Shown here piece after piece: positions 35,784-45,721 of a DNA stretch of 64,000 bases. The stretch comes from Tengunoibacter tsumagoiensis. GTDB lineage: Bacteria > Chloroflexota > Ktedonobacteria > Ktedonobacterales > Ktedonobacteraceae. The notes beneath the pieces are model-generated. The model was not told the DNA's origin, searched no databases, and saw nothing but the letters and a program-made list of their open reading frames with translations. The stretch lies in assembly GCF_003967535.1 (NCBI RefSeq), contig NZ_BIFR01000001.1, forward strand, positions 177,493-241,492. The letters are read 5' to 3'. The stretch's first letter is position 1; each line of letters begins with the position of its first letter. The position numbers and the translations under genes were made by a program.

Positions 35784-36371
35784 TCAGGCCAGCTTAACCG
35801 CAATCATAACCCCTGTCGAAATATTTAATCTGGTGATCTGGACATCGGTACGCTGTTCAAAATTAGCAATCAGTGCATCGACCTGCTCAGCATGTCCCTG
35901 CGGCCAGGAAGGCTTGAAATGCAGATCGTGAATCACATAGAAGCCTCCCGTTTTGAGCAGCGAAAGCGTCTCTTCCAGAAGCACAAATTTGCCAGGCGCA
36001 GTATCAGCAAAGATGAGATCAAATCTCTTCCCCTCATCATGAAAGGTCTGGATAAATGATTCAGCCTCAGCAAGCAAGATAGTCACCCTCGCATCCTTGC
36101 TCAGATAGCGTTTGGCAATCGTAGAGACGTTCTCATTGCTATCAAGCGTAATAAGATGCGATTGCGCATCCATACCATCAAGCAACCAGGCTGTTCCCAT
36201 ACCAGTTCCGGTGCCTAATTCAAGAAAGACCCCTGCTGGCTTCGAGGCTACAAGAGTCCGCAAGAGTGACCCGATGACCGAGTCCGAGGTCATAGTGTAG
36301 CCAGTATCCTTCGTCGTTAATTCAAGGTCGGATACAATCGCCGGGGGCTTAATCTTTGTCGTTTCTGACAT
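35784..36371 (-). CDS. Class I SAM-dependent O-methyltransferase-like protein
   Basis: A 195-aa methyltransferase. SAM motif I is FLELGTGTGMGTAWLL (about residues 48-63) and the acidic residue after strand 2 is in ITLDSNENV. FDLIFADTAPGKF is the motif IV region, resembling catechol-type O-methyltransferases. The substrate is unknown. ATG 36371 is preferred over 36386 because GGAGAG lies about 8 nt upstream. It ends 6 bp from the convergent rarA stop and follows the PfkB-kinase gene on the same strand. Confidence 0.8.
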   Translation of the reverse strand: MSETTKIKPPAIVSDLELTTKDTGYTMTSDSVIGSLLRTLVASKPAGVFLELGTGTGMGTAWLLDGMDAQSHLITLDSNENVSTIAKRYLSKDARVTILLAEAESFIQTFHDEGKRFDLIFADTAPGKFVLLEETLSLLKTGGFYVIHDLHFKPSWPQGHAEQVDALIANFEQRTDVQITRLNISTGVMIAVKLA

Positions 36372-36426
36372 AGTTATTCTCTCCATTCGTTAACCATCAG
36401 GCTCATCCCTACCAGAAGAGCAACCT

Positions 36427-37407
36427 TTAATGGGGCTGTAACAATTCATCAACCTCGTGGACAGTTGGAAGCGAAGCGATCGCGCCTTTACGTGTCACCG
36501 TAACGGCTCCAGCTGCACTCGCACGTTGCAGGGCCTGAGGCAGAGGAATATTCTGTACAAGATGGGCCGCCAGGGCTCCACAAAAAGCATCACCAGCAGC
36601 GGTTGCATCAACCGCTTTGACGGCAAACGGCGGCAGATGCTGGTGCTCTGTTGCCGGTAGTGGTGTAGGGCTATCCTGCTGATAGGTACTCCACAAAGCA
36701 CCTTGCTCGCCCATCGTAATTACTACATGCTTTGGGCCTTTCTTCAACAGGTCCTCGGCTGCCTCCTGGGCCGCTTCCAGCGAGGTTACTGGACGCTGCG
36801 TCAGCGCTGCGGCTTCCACCTCATTTACAATAAGAATATCGACAAGATGAAAGAGCTCGTCGCTCAATGGTTCGCGAGGGATCGGAGCAGCATTTAAAAT
36901 CGTTGTCATCCCTAACATTCGAGCATGACGCAATCCCTCCAGATAGGAGACGCGACTGGTCTCGCACTGCGTCAAAAAGAGGCCGGTCCCAGACCCCTCT
37001 TTTTGAGCTTCGGCAGCAGCAGTCTCCAGGGCCTGGATCACCGTCTCAGCCGGAACAGCAAGGTTGGCTCGTGGATTAGCGACAATGACATTCTGTCCCG
37101 TCTCTTCGGCAATAATGACCAGCGAGACGCCTGTACCAATGGTTGGATCGCGTTGAATAAAGGCGCTGCTAATCTCTTCTGCCGCTAAAATAGGAAAGAA
37201 CTCATCGCCAAAGGTATCTATACCCACTCTGCCCACTAAAGAGACATGAGCTCCCAGACGTCTGGCTGCAATCGCCTGATTGATCCCTTTCCCGCCTTGA
37301 AAGGTATCAAAATCATTACCCAGCAACGATTCGCCAGGATAGGGTAATCGAGGAGCACGAGCCACCAGATCCGTGATGAGACTTCCTAATACAACAACTC
37401 TGCCCAT
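36427..37407 (-). CDS. PfkB-family carbohydrate kinase, ribokinase-like
   Basis: A 326-aa sugar kinase. PfkB signature 1 region GGKGINQAIAARRLGA (about 40-55) and signature 2 DATAAGDAFCGAL (about 267-279; catalytic Asp in AAGDAF) are intact, and the N terminus VVVLGSLITDLVARAPRLP is ribokinase-like. It probably phosphorylates ribose or a related sugar. The upstream reading frame is open, but ATG 37407 matches the family start. No ribose transporter or rbsD is adjacent. Confidence 0.87.
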   Translation of the reverse strand: MGRVVVLGSLITDLVARAPRLPYPGESLLGNDFDTFQGGKGINQAIAARRLGAHVSLVGRVGIDTFGDEFFPILAAEEISSAFIQRDPTIGTGVSLVIIAEETGQNVIVANPRANLAVPAETVIQALETAAAEAQKEGSGTGLFLTQCETSRVSYLEGLRHARMLGMTTILNAAPIPREPLSDELFHLVDILIVNEVEAAALTQRPVTSLEAAQEAAEDLLKKGPKHVVITMGEQGALWSTYQQDSPTPLPATEHQHLPPFAVKAVDATAAGDAFCGALAAHLVQNIPLPQALQRASAAGAVTVTRKGAIASLPTVHEVDELLQPH

Positions 37408-37656
37408 AGTTGTTTCCCCACTTTCCTCAGTAATCTGGCCTCTATCAATAGCGCAGATCACACAGGCTAATTCGTACGCTTTCAGTATAGCATGTGCGAG
37501 CTCTCGCCTTGTAGAATAGACACTTTTCATACGGAGATCAGTCCAGCCATATAGACACATAACTGTAACATTTTTGCCATATTCTTGCGATCTTCCTCAG
37601 CTATTCTATGGACAGAGAGATGACACACAACAAGAGTCACTGTCTACACCCAGATA

Positions 37657-37699
37657 CAAACCTTTAAATCGCAAAGCTTTAAATCACAAACCTTTAAAT
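37657..37699. repeat. Short AT-rich tandem repeat
   Basis: Three imperfect copies of a 14-15-bp unit containing CTTTAAAT lie in the leader of the next gene. The 37408-37730 gap holds nothing else clear. Confidence 0.5.
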
Positions 37700-37730
37700 A
37701 GAATAAAAAGTTTCAAGAGGAGAACATATC

Positions 37731-38453
37731 ATGCAACAGGTATTCACAAACGATCGCCATAGAAATGGACACAAGGAGAATATTGGTCTCTCTATTCTCT
37801 ACTTATTACTTTCGTTCCCGCTCAGCCTGCTCTACTTTCTGTTTGTTGTGATTGGCCTGGCAGTAGGAATGAGTACTGTCGTGATCTGGATCGGCATTCC
37901 CATCCTTCTCATAACTATGGCTGGTCTACGGGGAATCGCTATCGTTGAGCGAGATCTGGCTGCAAGTATGCTGCATATTGAGATGCCTCGAACCGGGCGC
38001 GAGCATCATGGGGAGAGAGGACGCGGCTGGTGGAACTGGTTGAAGAGCAATGCCAGTGACCCTTTGACCTGGCGCAGCCTGCTCTATGTACTGGTAAAGT
38101 TTCCGCTGGGCATTAGCGCATTTGTGATTGCCCTGACGCTGCCGATTCTCTCATTGACTCTCTTGCTTAATCCGTTAAGTTACCTTCTGAGTACTTACAT
38201 TTATAGTTTAGTCAATGCCTCTGGAAGTCACTATCATGAATGGATGCTCTTTATGTACATTGATGGGCACTTTGATCCATTGACGTTTGTGCTCTCATTC
38301 CTGGCAACGCCCCTGGGCGTGCTCTGCTGGCTGGCAACCCGCTGGCTGCTCAATGGCATGGCCCATGGTCTGGGTGCCTTCACTCGTGGAATGCTCACGA
38401 CCTACAGCTACGAACAGGTTCGTATCCAACCAAAATATGAGCTGTATAGCTAG
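37731..38453 (+). CDS. Membrane protein with putative sensor domain
   Basis: A 240-aa protein with four to five helices matching the putative sensor domain that precedes many actinobacterial histidine kinases (YLLLSFPLSLLYFLFVVIGL; then GIPILLITMAGLRGIAIVER; later LLYVLVKFPLGISAFVI). No kinase domain is attached or adjacent, so it is a stand-alone module. A strong GAGGAG lies before ATG 37731. Confidence 0.75.
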   Translation: MQQVFTNDRHRNGHKENIGLSILYLLLSFPLSLLYFLFVVIGLAVGMSTVVIWIGIPILLITMAGLRGIAIVERDLAASMLHIEMPRTGREHHGERGRGWWNWLKSNASDPLTWRSLLYVLVKFPLGISAFVIALTLPILSLTLLLNPLSYLLSTYIYSLVNASGSHYHEWMLFMYIDGHFDPLTFVLSFLATPLGVLCWLATRWLLNGMAHGLGAFTRGMLTTYSYEQVRIQPKYELYS

Positions 38454-38589
38454 AGCCATCACTATGCATAACGAGGTTCATATGATTGCCCTGACGGTGA
38501 TTAATGGCTCTCTTAGTATATGAAAAATGGCTCTTTTAACAACTCCATTATCCCTGTATACTGCTGGTGCTGGCAGAAATTCACAACAG

Positions 38590-39471
38590 CTATATATTCA
38601 CCAATGCAATTCCCGTAAAGATAACAAGGATGCCCATCCATTGATTTTGTTGCAAGCGATCGTGCAATAAGAACCATGCCAGGATCACTGTAACAACGCT
38701 ATAGAGGGATGAGAGCACCGTGACGATGGCGAGCTGTCCATGCTGCAAGAGGCCGGTTGTATAGGCTATATAGCCCAATGTGTCAAAGAGGCTAATGCCC
38801 GCAATACACCACCAGATGCTACCACGGGGCAGCTTGAGCGGCTGACGGATCAACGGTGCACAGATAGCCAGGAGCAAAGGAGTCAGACCACGAATGAGCC
38901 AGACTGGAATAATTCCACCCAGATCGCCAGTCACGTGATAACCAAGTATCCAGAATGTCGCCCCATATCCACAGGCCGCCGCCAGGGCGAGATAGATACC
39001 AGCCAAAGAACTTCCACGCCACACAAATGGACGCAGACCCCTCGCTGGACGCTTAAAAGGGGTTGCAGAGAGGACAACGCCGATAAAAATAACGAACAAC
39101 GCCATCTGGTGGAGAGATGAGAGATGCTCACCGCTCACAAAAGCCAGCATGACCGTTACAGCAGAATAGCTGGCAGCTATTGGTGAAACAAGCGCGAGGG
39201 TGCCAACTTCAAATGCCCGATAGAGCAGTAGCGAACTACCAACATTTAAGACCACTGCCACAAGGGCCCAGATCCACGGCTCCCACGGACTACTCGCCCA
39301 GCGCTGCTGTAACTGACCTGTGGTAAGTACATAGAGGCTCAAGCCTATAAATCCAAGAAATTGAATGAAGAAAAGGGTACGATATGTACCCAGGCGAAGG
39401 GTTGCAAAACGAGCCAGAAAGTCACCGGTCCCCCAACAGATCGCCGCCATTAAGCCAAGAAAAATTCCCAT
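38590..39471 (-). CDS. EamA/DMT-superfamily transporter
   Basis: A 293-aa, ten-helix drug/metabolite transporter made of two EamA repeats (about 1-135 and 155-293); GIFLGLMAAICWGTGDFLA starts the first and GIYLALAAACGYGATFWIL the second. The substrate is unknown. The start codon 39469-39471 lies inside an 11-bp perfect inverted repeat (39464-39474 and 39481-39491), which may regulate translation. Confidence 0.85.
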   Translation of the reverse strand: MGIFLGLMAAICWGTGDFLARFATLRLGTYRTLFFIQFLGFIGLSLYVLTTGQLQQRWASSPWEPWIWALVAVVLNVGSSLLLYRAFEVGTLALVSPIAASYSAVTVMLAFVSGEHLSSLHQMALFVIFIGVVLSATPFKRPARGLRPFVWRGSSLAGIYLALAAACGYGATFWILGYHVTGDLGGIIPVWLIRGLTPLLLAICAPLIRQPLKLPRGSIWWCIAGISLFDTLGYIAYTTGLLQHGQLAIVTVLSSLYSVVTVILAWFLLHDRLQQNQWMGILVIFTGIALVNI

Positions 39472-39491
39472 AGAGGTTATTCTATGGGAAT
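39464..39491 (-). promoter_or_regulatory. Hairpin enclosing the EamA gene start codon
   Basis: 11-bp perfect arms 39464-39474 and 39481-39491 with a 6-nt loop. The AUG of the 38590-39471 gene is in the 3' arm of the mRNA hairpin, which could hide it from ribosomes. It could instead be a repressor operator. Confidence 0.5.
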
Positions 39492-39659
39492 CTCAGCAAA
39501 TACGCAAGGTCTCGCCGATCAGGTTCGTTATTTCTCAAGAATTTGTAAAATCAAAAAAATGACTCATGATTCAGCAACTTTTTAATAGACACAGCAGTAT
39601 CAATTAGTGATGGCTTTTTTGGTTATAGATGACAAGGAAATACAAAGGGTAGCTTGCTC

Positions 39660-40592
39660 ATGAAAACAAAACTTCTCGTGGCTGCCATGATCTGTCTGAC
39701 TACGACTAGCGTCATGGGGAGCATTGCCTCTTACAAAACCTGGAAACGAAAGGCTCTGGCCAGTTTACAAGCTGGGAGTCAGATCGTAAACACAGGTGTT
39801 GGACCTGTAGAGTATCGTATTAGCGGAAAAGGGCCCGCCGTCCTTATCGCTCATGGCACACCCGGCGGGTATGATCAGAGCTTTGCCTTTAGTAAGCTAC
39901 TTAGTATGACGGAGCGCTCACGCTCCAACACGATGAAACATACATTTATTTCACTTTCTCGTCCTGGTTATCTACAGACACCACTTGAGTCTGGCCGTAC
40001 GCCTGCCGAACAGGCGGATCTCTATGCCTCTCTGCTGGATGAATTGGGCATTCAACAGGCCTCCATCATCGGTTTCTCGGGCGGTGGACCTTCCGCTCTC
40101 CAATTTGCGCTGCGCTATCCCGAGCGCTGTCAGAAACTGGCAATCATCAGTGGAGTTGCACAGAGCTATTCAGAGGAGGAGCTCCAGGCTGGCTGGTCGC
40201 CTCTACAACGCTGGTTCAGCCAGTTCTATAGCCGTTTGATCCTCTTTGATCCTCTGCTCTATGCCATGTTGCCATTCGCTCGCTTAGCGCCGCAAGCGGC
40301 AAGTGAGGATCTCTTACGCTCGGTGATGATGTATTCAATCCGACAACAGGGGTATGAAAACGATATGGAACAATTTCTGGCCTTAAAGCCCTATCCACTG
40401 GCACAGATCAAGGCTTCAACCTTTGTTTTACATGGGACGGCTGATGGCGAGGTCCCTTATGCAGATGCAGAGCTGCTTGCATCACAGATCCCCAATGTAC
40501 AGCTGGTGACCATTAAAAATGGCGGGCATCAGGCTTTTTACACCCATGCCCGCTTTGCAATGCCGCTGCTCAGAAACTTTTTAACTCAATAG
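39660..40592 (+). CDS. Alpha/beta hydrolase with N-terminal membrane anchor
   Basis: A 310-aa alpha/beta-hydrolase-fold protein. The nucleophile Ser140 is in GFSGGGPSALQF; the acid Asp is in HGTADGEVP and the His in NGGHQAFYTH. VLIAHGTPGGYDQSF provides the oxyanion-hole region. A hydrophobic N-terminal helix (about 4-23) suggests an anchor or signal peptide. Reaction unknown. ATG 39660 follows AAAGGG by 10 nt. It ends 6 bp from the convergent priA stop. Confidence 0.85.
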   Translation: MKTKLLVAAMICLTTTSVMGSIASYKTWKRKALASLQAGSQIVNTGVGPVEYRISGKGPAVLIAHGTPGGYDQSFAFSKLLSMTERSRSNTMKHTFISLSRPGYLQTPLESGRTPAEQADLYASLLDELGIQQASIIGFSGGGPSALQFALRYPERCQKLAIISGVAQSYSEEELQAGWSPLQRWFSQFYSRLILFDPLLYAMLPFARLAPQAASEDLLRSVMMYSIRQQGYENDMEQFLALKPYPLAQIKASTFVLHGTADGEVPYADAELLASQIPNVQLVTIKNGGHQAFYTHARFAMPLLRNFLTQ

Positions 40593-40598
40593 GTCCCA

Positions 40599-43223
40599 TT
40601 AGAGGGTGCTGGTAGGATCGATATCGATCTCCCAGCCAGCTGCATCAATGACGCGCAAGAGACGATGCAGGTCGGGGCCGCGAGCAATCATCTGCCAGTG
40701 ATATTTCCCGCGCAGGCGCTCCATCAGCGCAGGCGCGGGCCCCACGATATCGGTCTCCTGTAAGCCCAGCCGCTCGATCCAGTCGCAGAGCCGTTCATAG
40801 AGGAGCAGCGCCTCGTTCTGACAGCGATGCCGATTCTCATGACTATAGGTGAATTTTACGAACCTTCGAAACGGTGGATAGGCATACCGTCTCCTGGTCT
40901 CGATCTCGGTTGCGTAAAACTCATGATAATCGTGACGCGAAGCCGCATCAATACAGAAATGCTGTGGGCTAAAGGTCTGAATAATGACTCGTCCTGGCTC
41001 GGCTCCTCGGCCAGCCCGACCCGCTACCTGGGTCATGAGTGTAAATGCTCTCTCAGCGGCTGAATAATCAGGCAGGTTGAGCGCAATATCAGCAGAAACG
41101 ACGCCCACAAGGGTGACTCCAGGGAGATCGAGTCCCTTGGCGATCATTTGAGTGCCGATAAGAATATCGGCCTCGCGGCTCGCAAACCGATCCAGAAGCT
41201 GCTCATGAGCTCGCCGATTGCGAGCGGTATCGCGATCCCAGCGCAAAAGTCGAGCCTGTGGAAAGCTCTTTTGAATGGTCTCCTGCACTTTTTCGGTTCC
41301 TAAACCAAAGTAGCGCATGCCTGCACTCTTACAATTGGGGCAGAAATGTAAGATCTTGCTCTGCCTGCCACAATAATGGCAGAGTAAAATATGCTCAGTT
41401 GAGTGATAGGTGAATGAGATATCACAGTTCTCGCAGATGGCCACATAGCCACAATCACGGCAGAGCACACAACTGGCCGCGCCACGGCGATTCAAGAATA
41501 AAATGGCCTGTTGCTTCCGTTCCAGTACACGCTCTAGCTCTTCGTGCAAACGTCGACTAATGATGCTTGTATTGCCTGTGTGGAGCTCTGTGCGCAGATC
41601 AATGATCTCGACAGGAGGCAGACTGGCTCCGATACGTCCTGGTAGCTCAACCAGCTGATATTCACCAAGGTTGGCGCGAAAAAAGGTCTCGACAGATGGC
41701 GTTGCGCTCCCTAACACAATGGGAATATCCATAATACGGCTTAGAGCAATCGCTGTCTCACGAGCATGATAAGTGGGACGGCGCTCGCTCTGTTTATAGG
41801 CTGGCTCATGCTCCTCGTCAACAATGATCAGGCCAAGATCAGCTACGGGTGCAAAGAGGGCCGATCGCGAACCAATCACTACATCCACTTCACCTGCACG
41901 AATACGACGCCATTCGTCATAGCGCTCACCTACACTCAGCTCGCTATGAATAATCGCGACCCGATTAGGAAAACGACCGGCGACACGAAGGACCGCCTGC
42001 GTCGTTAACGCAATCTCTGGGACCAGCATAATACCACGCTGACCCCTTTCAATCAGGGCTGCCAGCGCTTGCAGATAGACCTCGGTCTTCCCACTTCCGG
42101 TCACACCATGCAGTAAGATGGGACGATGCTGATAATCTGGACCAATAATACTCTCTAAAGCCAGTAATTGATCAGGCGTTAAATCTAATGGCTGTGTTGC
42201 CAGCAGAGATCGCTCAAAAAGTGGATCGCGCCGAATCTCTGTCTCTTCAATCACGACAATCTGATCACGAACCAGTTGCTGAAGCTGAGCTGAGGTCATT
42301 TTGCTGGCCTGACACAGCGCATGAGGAGTCCAGTGGCCTGCTGGCTCATGCTGGCTATGCAACAACAGATCAATTGCGGCAAGCTGGTGCTGTGCACGTA
42401 AGCTCTCTTTATCCTGTGTGGTCAGAGTCAAAGTAAGAGCTGGAGCTGTCTCGCTGGGCACCGCCCAGGGATTCGCTGGCTCTTCGCCCTTCTTGCGGCC
42501 GGGTCGACGGCGCATTGGCTCTGGAGAGAGGGCGATATCGTTTGAATGCTGAAGGTGCTGCTCAATCAGTGCCTGCATCCGCATCTGCCAGTTTTGCAAC
42601 TGATCACCCTGGGCCACTAAACGAACGACACGTTTGATGCGTGCTTTCGCTCGTGGAGCTTCCAGATCAGCATCCTGTGAGATAAGGTCACTGGCTCGCG
42701 CCTGCTTGAGAACTTCACGCGCACGCTTGACTCCTAGCATCTCACGCAGTCTCTCGACATTTACTTCACCTTCTGAAAGCAGGAGTCCAATCAGTGCCCG
42801 CATCTCTAAAGAAAGGCCCTGCATGGCCTGCGAGCGAGCCTGCTCATCTTCAGAGAGACGAAGCACAAAACGTGAACGCTGCATCAGACCGGGTGGCAAC
42901 ATCATCATTGCTACCTGAGCCAGCGGGGTTACATAGTATTCTGCAACCCATTGTGCCAGCGCAATCTGATGCGGAAGAAGCGCGGGAATCGGATCAAGGA
43001 GAGCATGTAAGAGCCGGGGAGGCTCATCGAGCTCCTGCAGATCTATGGCATCGCTCTCCAGATGAACATACCAGATGATCCCTTCTACCAGCCGCTCGCC
43101 GTATGGCACAGCCACCAGTTGACCTAATTGCATCTCAGGCTCCAGATCGTCAGGAACCTGATAGACCAATAATGGGTGCTCGGTGTTCCAACTGGCCGCA
43201 GAGGTCAGCACATCAACAAGCAT
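40599..43223 (-). CDS. priA: Primosomal protein N' (PriA helicase)
   Basis: An 874-aa superfamily 2 helicase that restarts collapsed forks. Walker A is HGVTGSGKTEVYL, Walker B IIVDEEHEPAYK, and the two zinc sites are CVLCRDCGY, CENC and CHYCGR, CPNC (about 570-625). RRPGRKKGEE in the middle is an extra basic linker. It begins 2 bp after mutL ends on the same strand, so mutL-priA form an operon. Confidence 0.95.
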   Translation of the reverse strand: MLVDVLTSAASWNTEHPLLVYQVPDDLEPEMQLGQLVAVPYGERLVEGIIWYVHLESDAIDLQELDEPPRLLHALLDPIPALLPHQIALAQWVAEYYVTPLAQVAMMMLPPGLMQRSRFVLRLSEDEQARSQAMQGLSLEMRALIGLLLSEGEVNVERLREMLGVKRAREVLKQARASDLISQDADLEAPRAKARIKRVVRLVAQGDQLQNWQMRMQALIEQHLQHSNDIALSPEPMRRRPGRKKGEEPANPWAVPSETAPALTLTLTTQDKESLRAQHQLAAIDLLLHSQHEPAGHWTPHALCQASKMTSAQLQQLVRDQIVVIEETEIRRDPLFERSLLATQPLDLTPDQLLALESIIGPDYQHRPILLHGVTGSGKTEVYLQALAALIERGQRGIMLVPEIALTTQAVLRVAGRFPNRVAIIHSELSVGERYDEWRRIRAGEVDVVIGSRSALFAPVADLGLIIVDEEHEPAYKQSERRPTYHARETAIALSRIMDIPIVLGSATPSVETFFRANLGEYQLVELPGRIGASLPPVEIIDLRTELHTGNTSIISRRLHEELERVLERKQQAILFLNRRGAASCVLCRDCGYVAICENCDISFTYHSTEHILLCHYCGRQSKILHFCPNCKSAGMRYFGLGTEKVQETIQKSFPQARLLRWDRDTARNRRAHEQLLDRFASREADILIGTQMIAKGLDLPGVTLVGVVSADIALNLPDYSAAERAFTLMTQVAGRAGRGAEPGRVIIQTFSPQHFCIDAASRHDYHEFYATEIETRRRYAYPPFRRFVKFTYSHENRHRCQNEALLLYERLCDWIERLGLQETDIVGPAPALMERLRGKYHWQMIARGPDLHRLLRVIDAAGWEIDIDPTSTL

Positions 43224-43225
43224 GC

Positions 43226-45436
43226 TTAACGCCTCTCAAATTCACGAGCCAGGGAGGTCAGGCCAAAGTGCACCATTGTGGGCCGTCCATGGCAACAACT
43301 AAAGGGAGCTTTTGTCTGTTCCAATTGCTCCAACATCTCACGCATCTCGCTCACCGTGAGAAAATAATTGGCCTTGATCGCTGCCTTACAGGCGACATTG
43401 GCCAGTGCACGCTCTTCCCACGTTTCGGTATGACCCAATTGCTCTTCAGCCGTCAGTTCGACCATCAATTCCTGAAGCGAATGGGCATTCATCTGCTTGA
43501 CCAGGATGCCAGGGACGGCCTTGATCTCCAGACTACTATCCTCCGCCAGTTGAAAATGGAAACCTATCTGCTCCAGTTGCTCCTTGTGCTCCTCGATCAT
43601 CTCCAGTTCACCGGGTGCAAGCTCTAGACGAAGTGGTGTAAGCAGTAGCTGTGACATCGGCGTACGAGCCTTCATTGATGCGACCATTCTCTCAAGCAAG
43701 ATACGCTCGTGGGCGGCATGCTGATCAATCAGATACATACCGTTTTCCCCCTCAGTGACAATATAGCTCTGCGAAAGCTGGCCGATGACCCTCAATTTGG
43801 GTAGACGGCGCTGCTGATGCGGATCAATACTCTGACCAGAGAGGATTTCTTCTTGAGGTTCCTGAACGCCGGGCGAAAGCGCTACAACTTCTCTCTCCCA
43901 ACTTAACTGCTGTTCAGGCTGCTGCCTGGATAGAATTGCTTGCTCACCTGGCTGCTCTTCTGGCTGCACATATCTGGTCTCATCCGCATCCGATTGACGA
44001 GATCTGGTCTCATGCGCATCCCCTTGACGAGATCTTGTCTCACTCGCATCCAATTGACGCGATCTGGTCAAAGAAGAGGTCTCTGAAGTCGGCGGAGGGT
44101 TCAGGCGGGCCGGGCCGGGCCCTGGTGTCTCAGTCTTTGTCTCTGGTCGACGCACATGGCTCTGCCAGAGCCGTCCAGATAATGGCGGCTTACTTCCAGT
44201 CTCTTCTTCGCTTACCGTTACCCAGGGATTATCCATTGGAATAGCGCGAGAACGCTTCGGGGACGCTTCTTCTGAAGTTGTATCTTCCTCCGCTTCATCA
44301 TCTGTCTCCTCCTGGAGCGCTGCTATCAGAGGATCGTCTTCATCAGAAGCTGCCTCTGGAGCTATCGCAGCTTCCGGTAGAGCACGGTGAGCAGTCGCCC
44401 GAGGAGCTTGCTTCGGCTTCCATTCTGGCATCTCGGGCTCCTCTAACAGAGCGGCACGAACGGCTCGCAACACTGCTGCAAAGACGCGGCGCTCTTTTAA
44501 GAACCGAATCTCGGTTTTCGCTGGATGAACATTCACATCCAATAGAGACGGGTCCATATCGATATTGATCACAGCAATCGGATGGCGGCCAGTCAACAGG
44601 AGCGAATGATAGGCTCCCTCCACCGCAGTTGTTAACATGCGGCTCAATACCCAGCGACGATTCACAAAAAACGAGATATGTTGACGCGTACTTTTATAAC
44701 AGGTTGGTCGGCTTGTGTATCCTGTCACAATCGGAGCATCGGAATCCTCTGTCCGATCGCCAGGGCTTAATGGCACCATCTGTTCAGCTATCTGCAAACC
44801 ATAAACGGCGACCAGCACGCTGGAGAGCTGCCCATCGCCAGGAGTCGAAAAAATCTGTTTTCCTTCGCTAAACACGTTAAACCGAATCTCTGGATAGGCC
44901 AGAGCATACTGTTCCAGGAGATGATGACAATGGCTAATCTCGGTGGTACGGCTCTTTAAAAACTTTAGTCTCGCGGGCACTGCACTGAACAGATTGCGTA
45001 CCGTAATAGTTGTGCCCTCAGGCGAGGCCGCTCTCGTTACTTCTGTGACCTGCCCGCTCAAGGCTCCAATCTGTCCCCCCTGCTCGGCCCCTCGCTGCCG
45101 ACTTACTAACGTCACCTCCGCCACCGCTGCAATGCTGGCTAGAGCCTCTCCACGAAATCCTAACGAGCGAATCTGCTCCAGATCATCGATCTGCGCCACC
45201 TTACTAGTCGCATGGCGAGCCAGGGCCAGAGGGAGCTCCTCCAACGAGATACCACTACCATTATCTGTAATTCGGATCAATTGCAACCCACCATGCAGCA
45301 GATCAACACGAATCTGGGTTGCGCCAGCATCAATGCTATTTTCTATCAGCTCTTTTACTACAGAGGCTGGCCGCTCTACTACTTCGCCAGCAGCAATTTT
45401 GGCCGCCACATCAGGTGCAAGTTGTCGAATGGGCAT
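43226..45436 (-). CDS. mutL: DNA mismatch repair protein MutL, endonuclease type
   Basis: A 736-aa mismatch-repair protein. The GHKL ATPase motifs are ENSIDAGATQI, DNGSGI and GFRGEALASI, with the N-terminal MPIRQLAPDVAAKIAAGEVV. The C-terminal dimer domain has DQHAAHERILLE, which keeps the DQHAx2Ex4E nicking-endonuclease motif, plus CKAAIK and CHGRPT metal sites; a MutH-independent strand cut is expected. The linker carries three 10-residue repeats of the SRQxDAxETR kind. ATG 45436 fits the family start. priA follows after 2 bp. Confidence 0.95.
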   Translation of the reverse strand: MPIRQLAPDVAAKIAAGEVVERPASVVKELIENSIDAGATQIRVDLLHGGLQLIRITDNGSGISLEELPLALARHATSKVAQIDDLEQIRSLGFRGEALASIAAVAEVTLVSRQRGAEQGGQIGALSGQVTEVTRAASPEGTTITVRNLFSAVPARLKFLKSRTTEISHCHHLLEQYALAYPEIRFNVFSEGKQIFSTPGDGQLSSVLVAVYGLQIAEQMVPLSPGDRTEDSDAPIVTGYTSRPTCYKSTRQHISFFVNRRWVLSRMLTTAVEGAYHSLLLTGRHPIAVINIDMDPSLLDVNVHPAKTEIRFLKERRVFAAVLRAVRAALLEEPEMPEWKPKQAPRATAHRALPEAAIAPEAASDEDDPLIAALQEETDDEAEEDTTSEEASPKRSRAIPMDNPWVTVSEEETGSKPPLSGRLWQSHVRRPETKTETPGPGPARLNPPPTSETSSLTRSRQLDASETRSRQGDAHETRSRQSDADETRYVQPEEQPGEQAILSRQQPEQQLSWEREVVALSPGVQEPQEEILSGQSIDPHQQRRLPKLRVIGQLSQSYIVTEGENGMYLIDQHAAHERILLERMVASMKARTPMSQLLLTPLRLELAPGELEMIEEHKEQLEQIGFHFQLAEDSSLEIKAVPGILVKQMNAHSLQELMVELTAEEQLGHTETWEERALANVACKAAIKANYFLTVSEMREMLEQLEQTKAPFSCCHGRPTMVHFGLTSLAREFERR
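43981..44070. repeat. 30-bp in-frame tandem repeat in mutL
   Basis: Three 30-bp units (43981-44010, 44011-44040, 44041-44070), each with GATCT or a close variant and CGCATCC, encode a 10-residue repeat in the disordered MutL linker. Confidence 0.85.
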
Positions 45437-45721
45437 GATTTCTTTATTCCTTAAGCATCGAAAATAAGCATGGAAAATAAGAACGCGTGTTCTGAACAGC
45501 ATTATACCACAGATCACCTCAGATGAGCTATCCTTCTCAGTTTAACAGGAAAATGTACTCACTCCTTCGAAATTTGTTTCTCTTGTATTACAATACTTAT
45601 TTTTACGTAAAAAAACGGACTTAACATTTTCTTAATTGACAAAGCAACTTTTACGAGTTACGCTTTCGGCGGAAACCCCCTATTGCATGGCATAAAATAG
45701 GTACGAAAGGACCTGCTAACC

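Noticed and set aside
45640..45720. Structured leader considered as a riboswitch or tRNA
   Set aside because: No cloverleaf, no anticodon arm, and no match to riboswitch cores I know; the downstream frame is only 20 codons.
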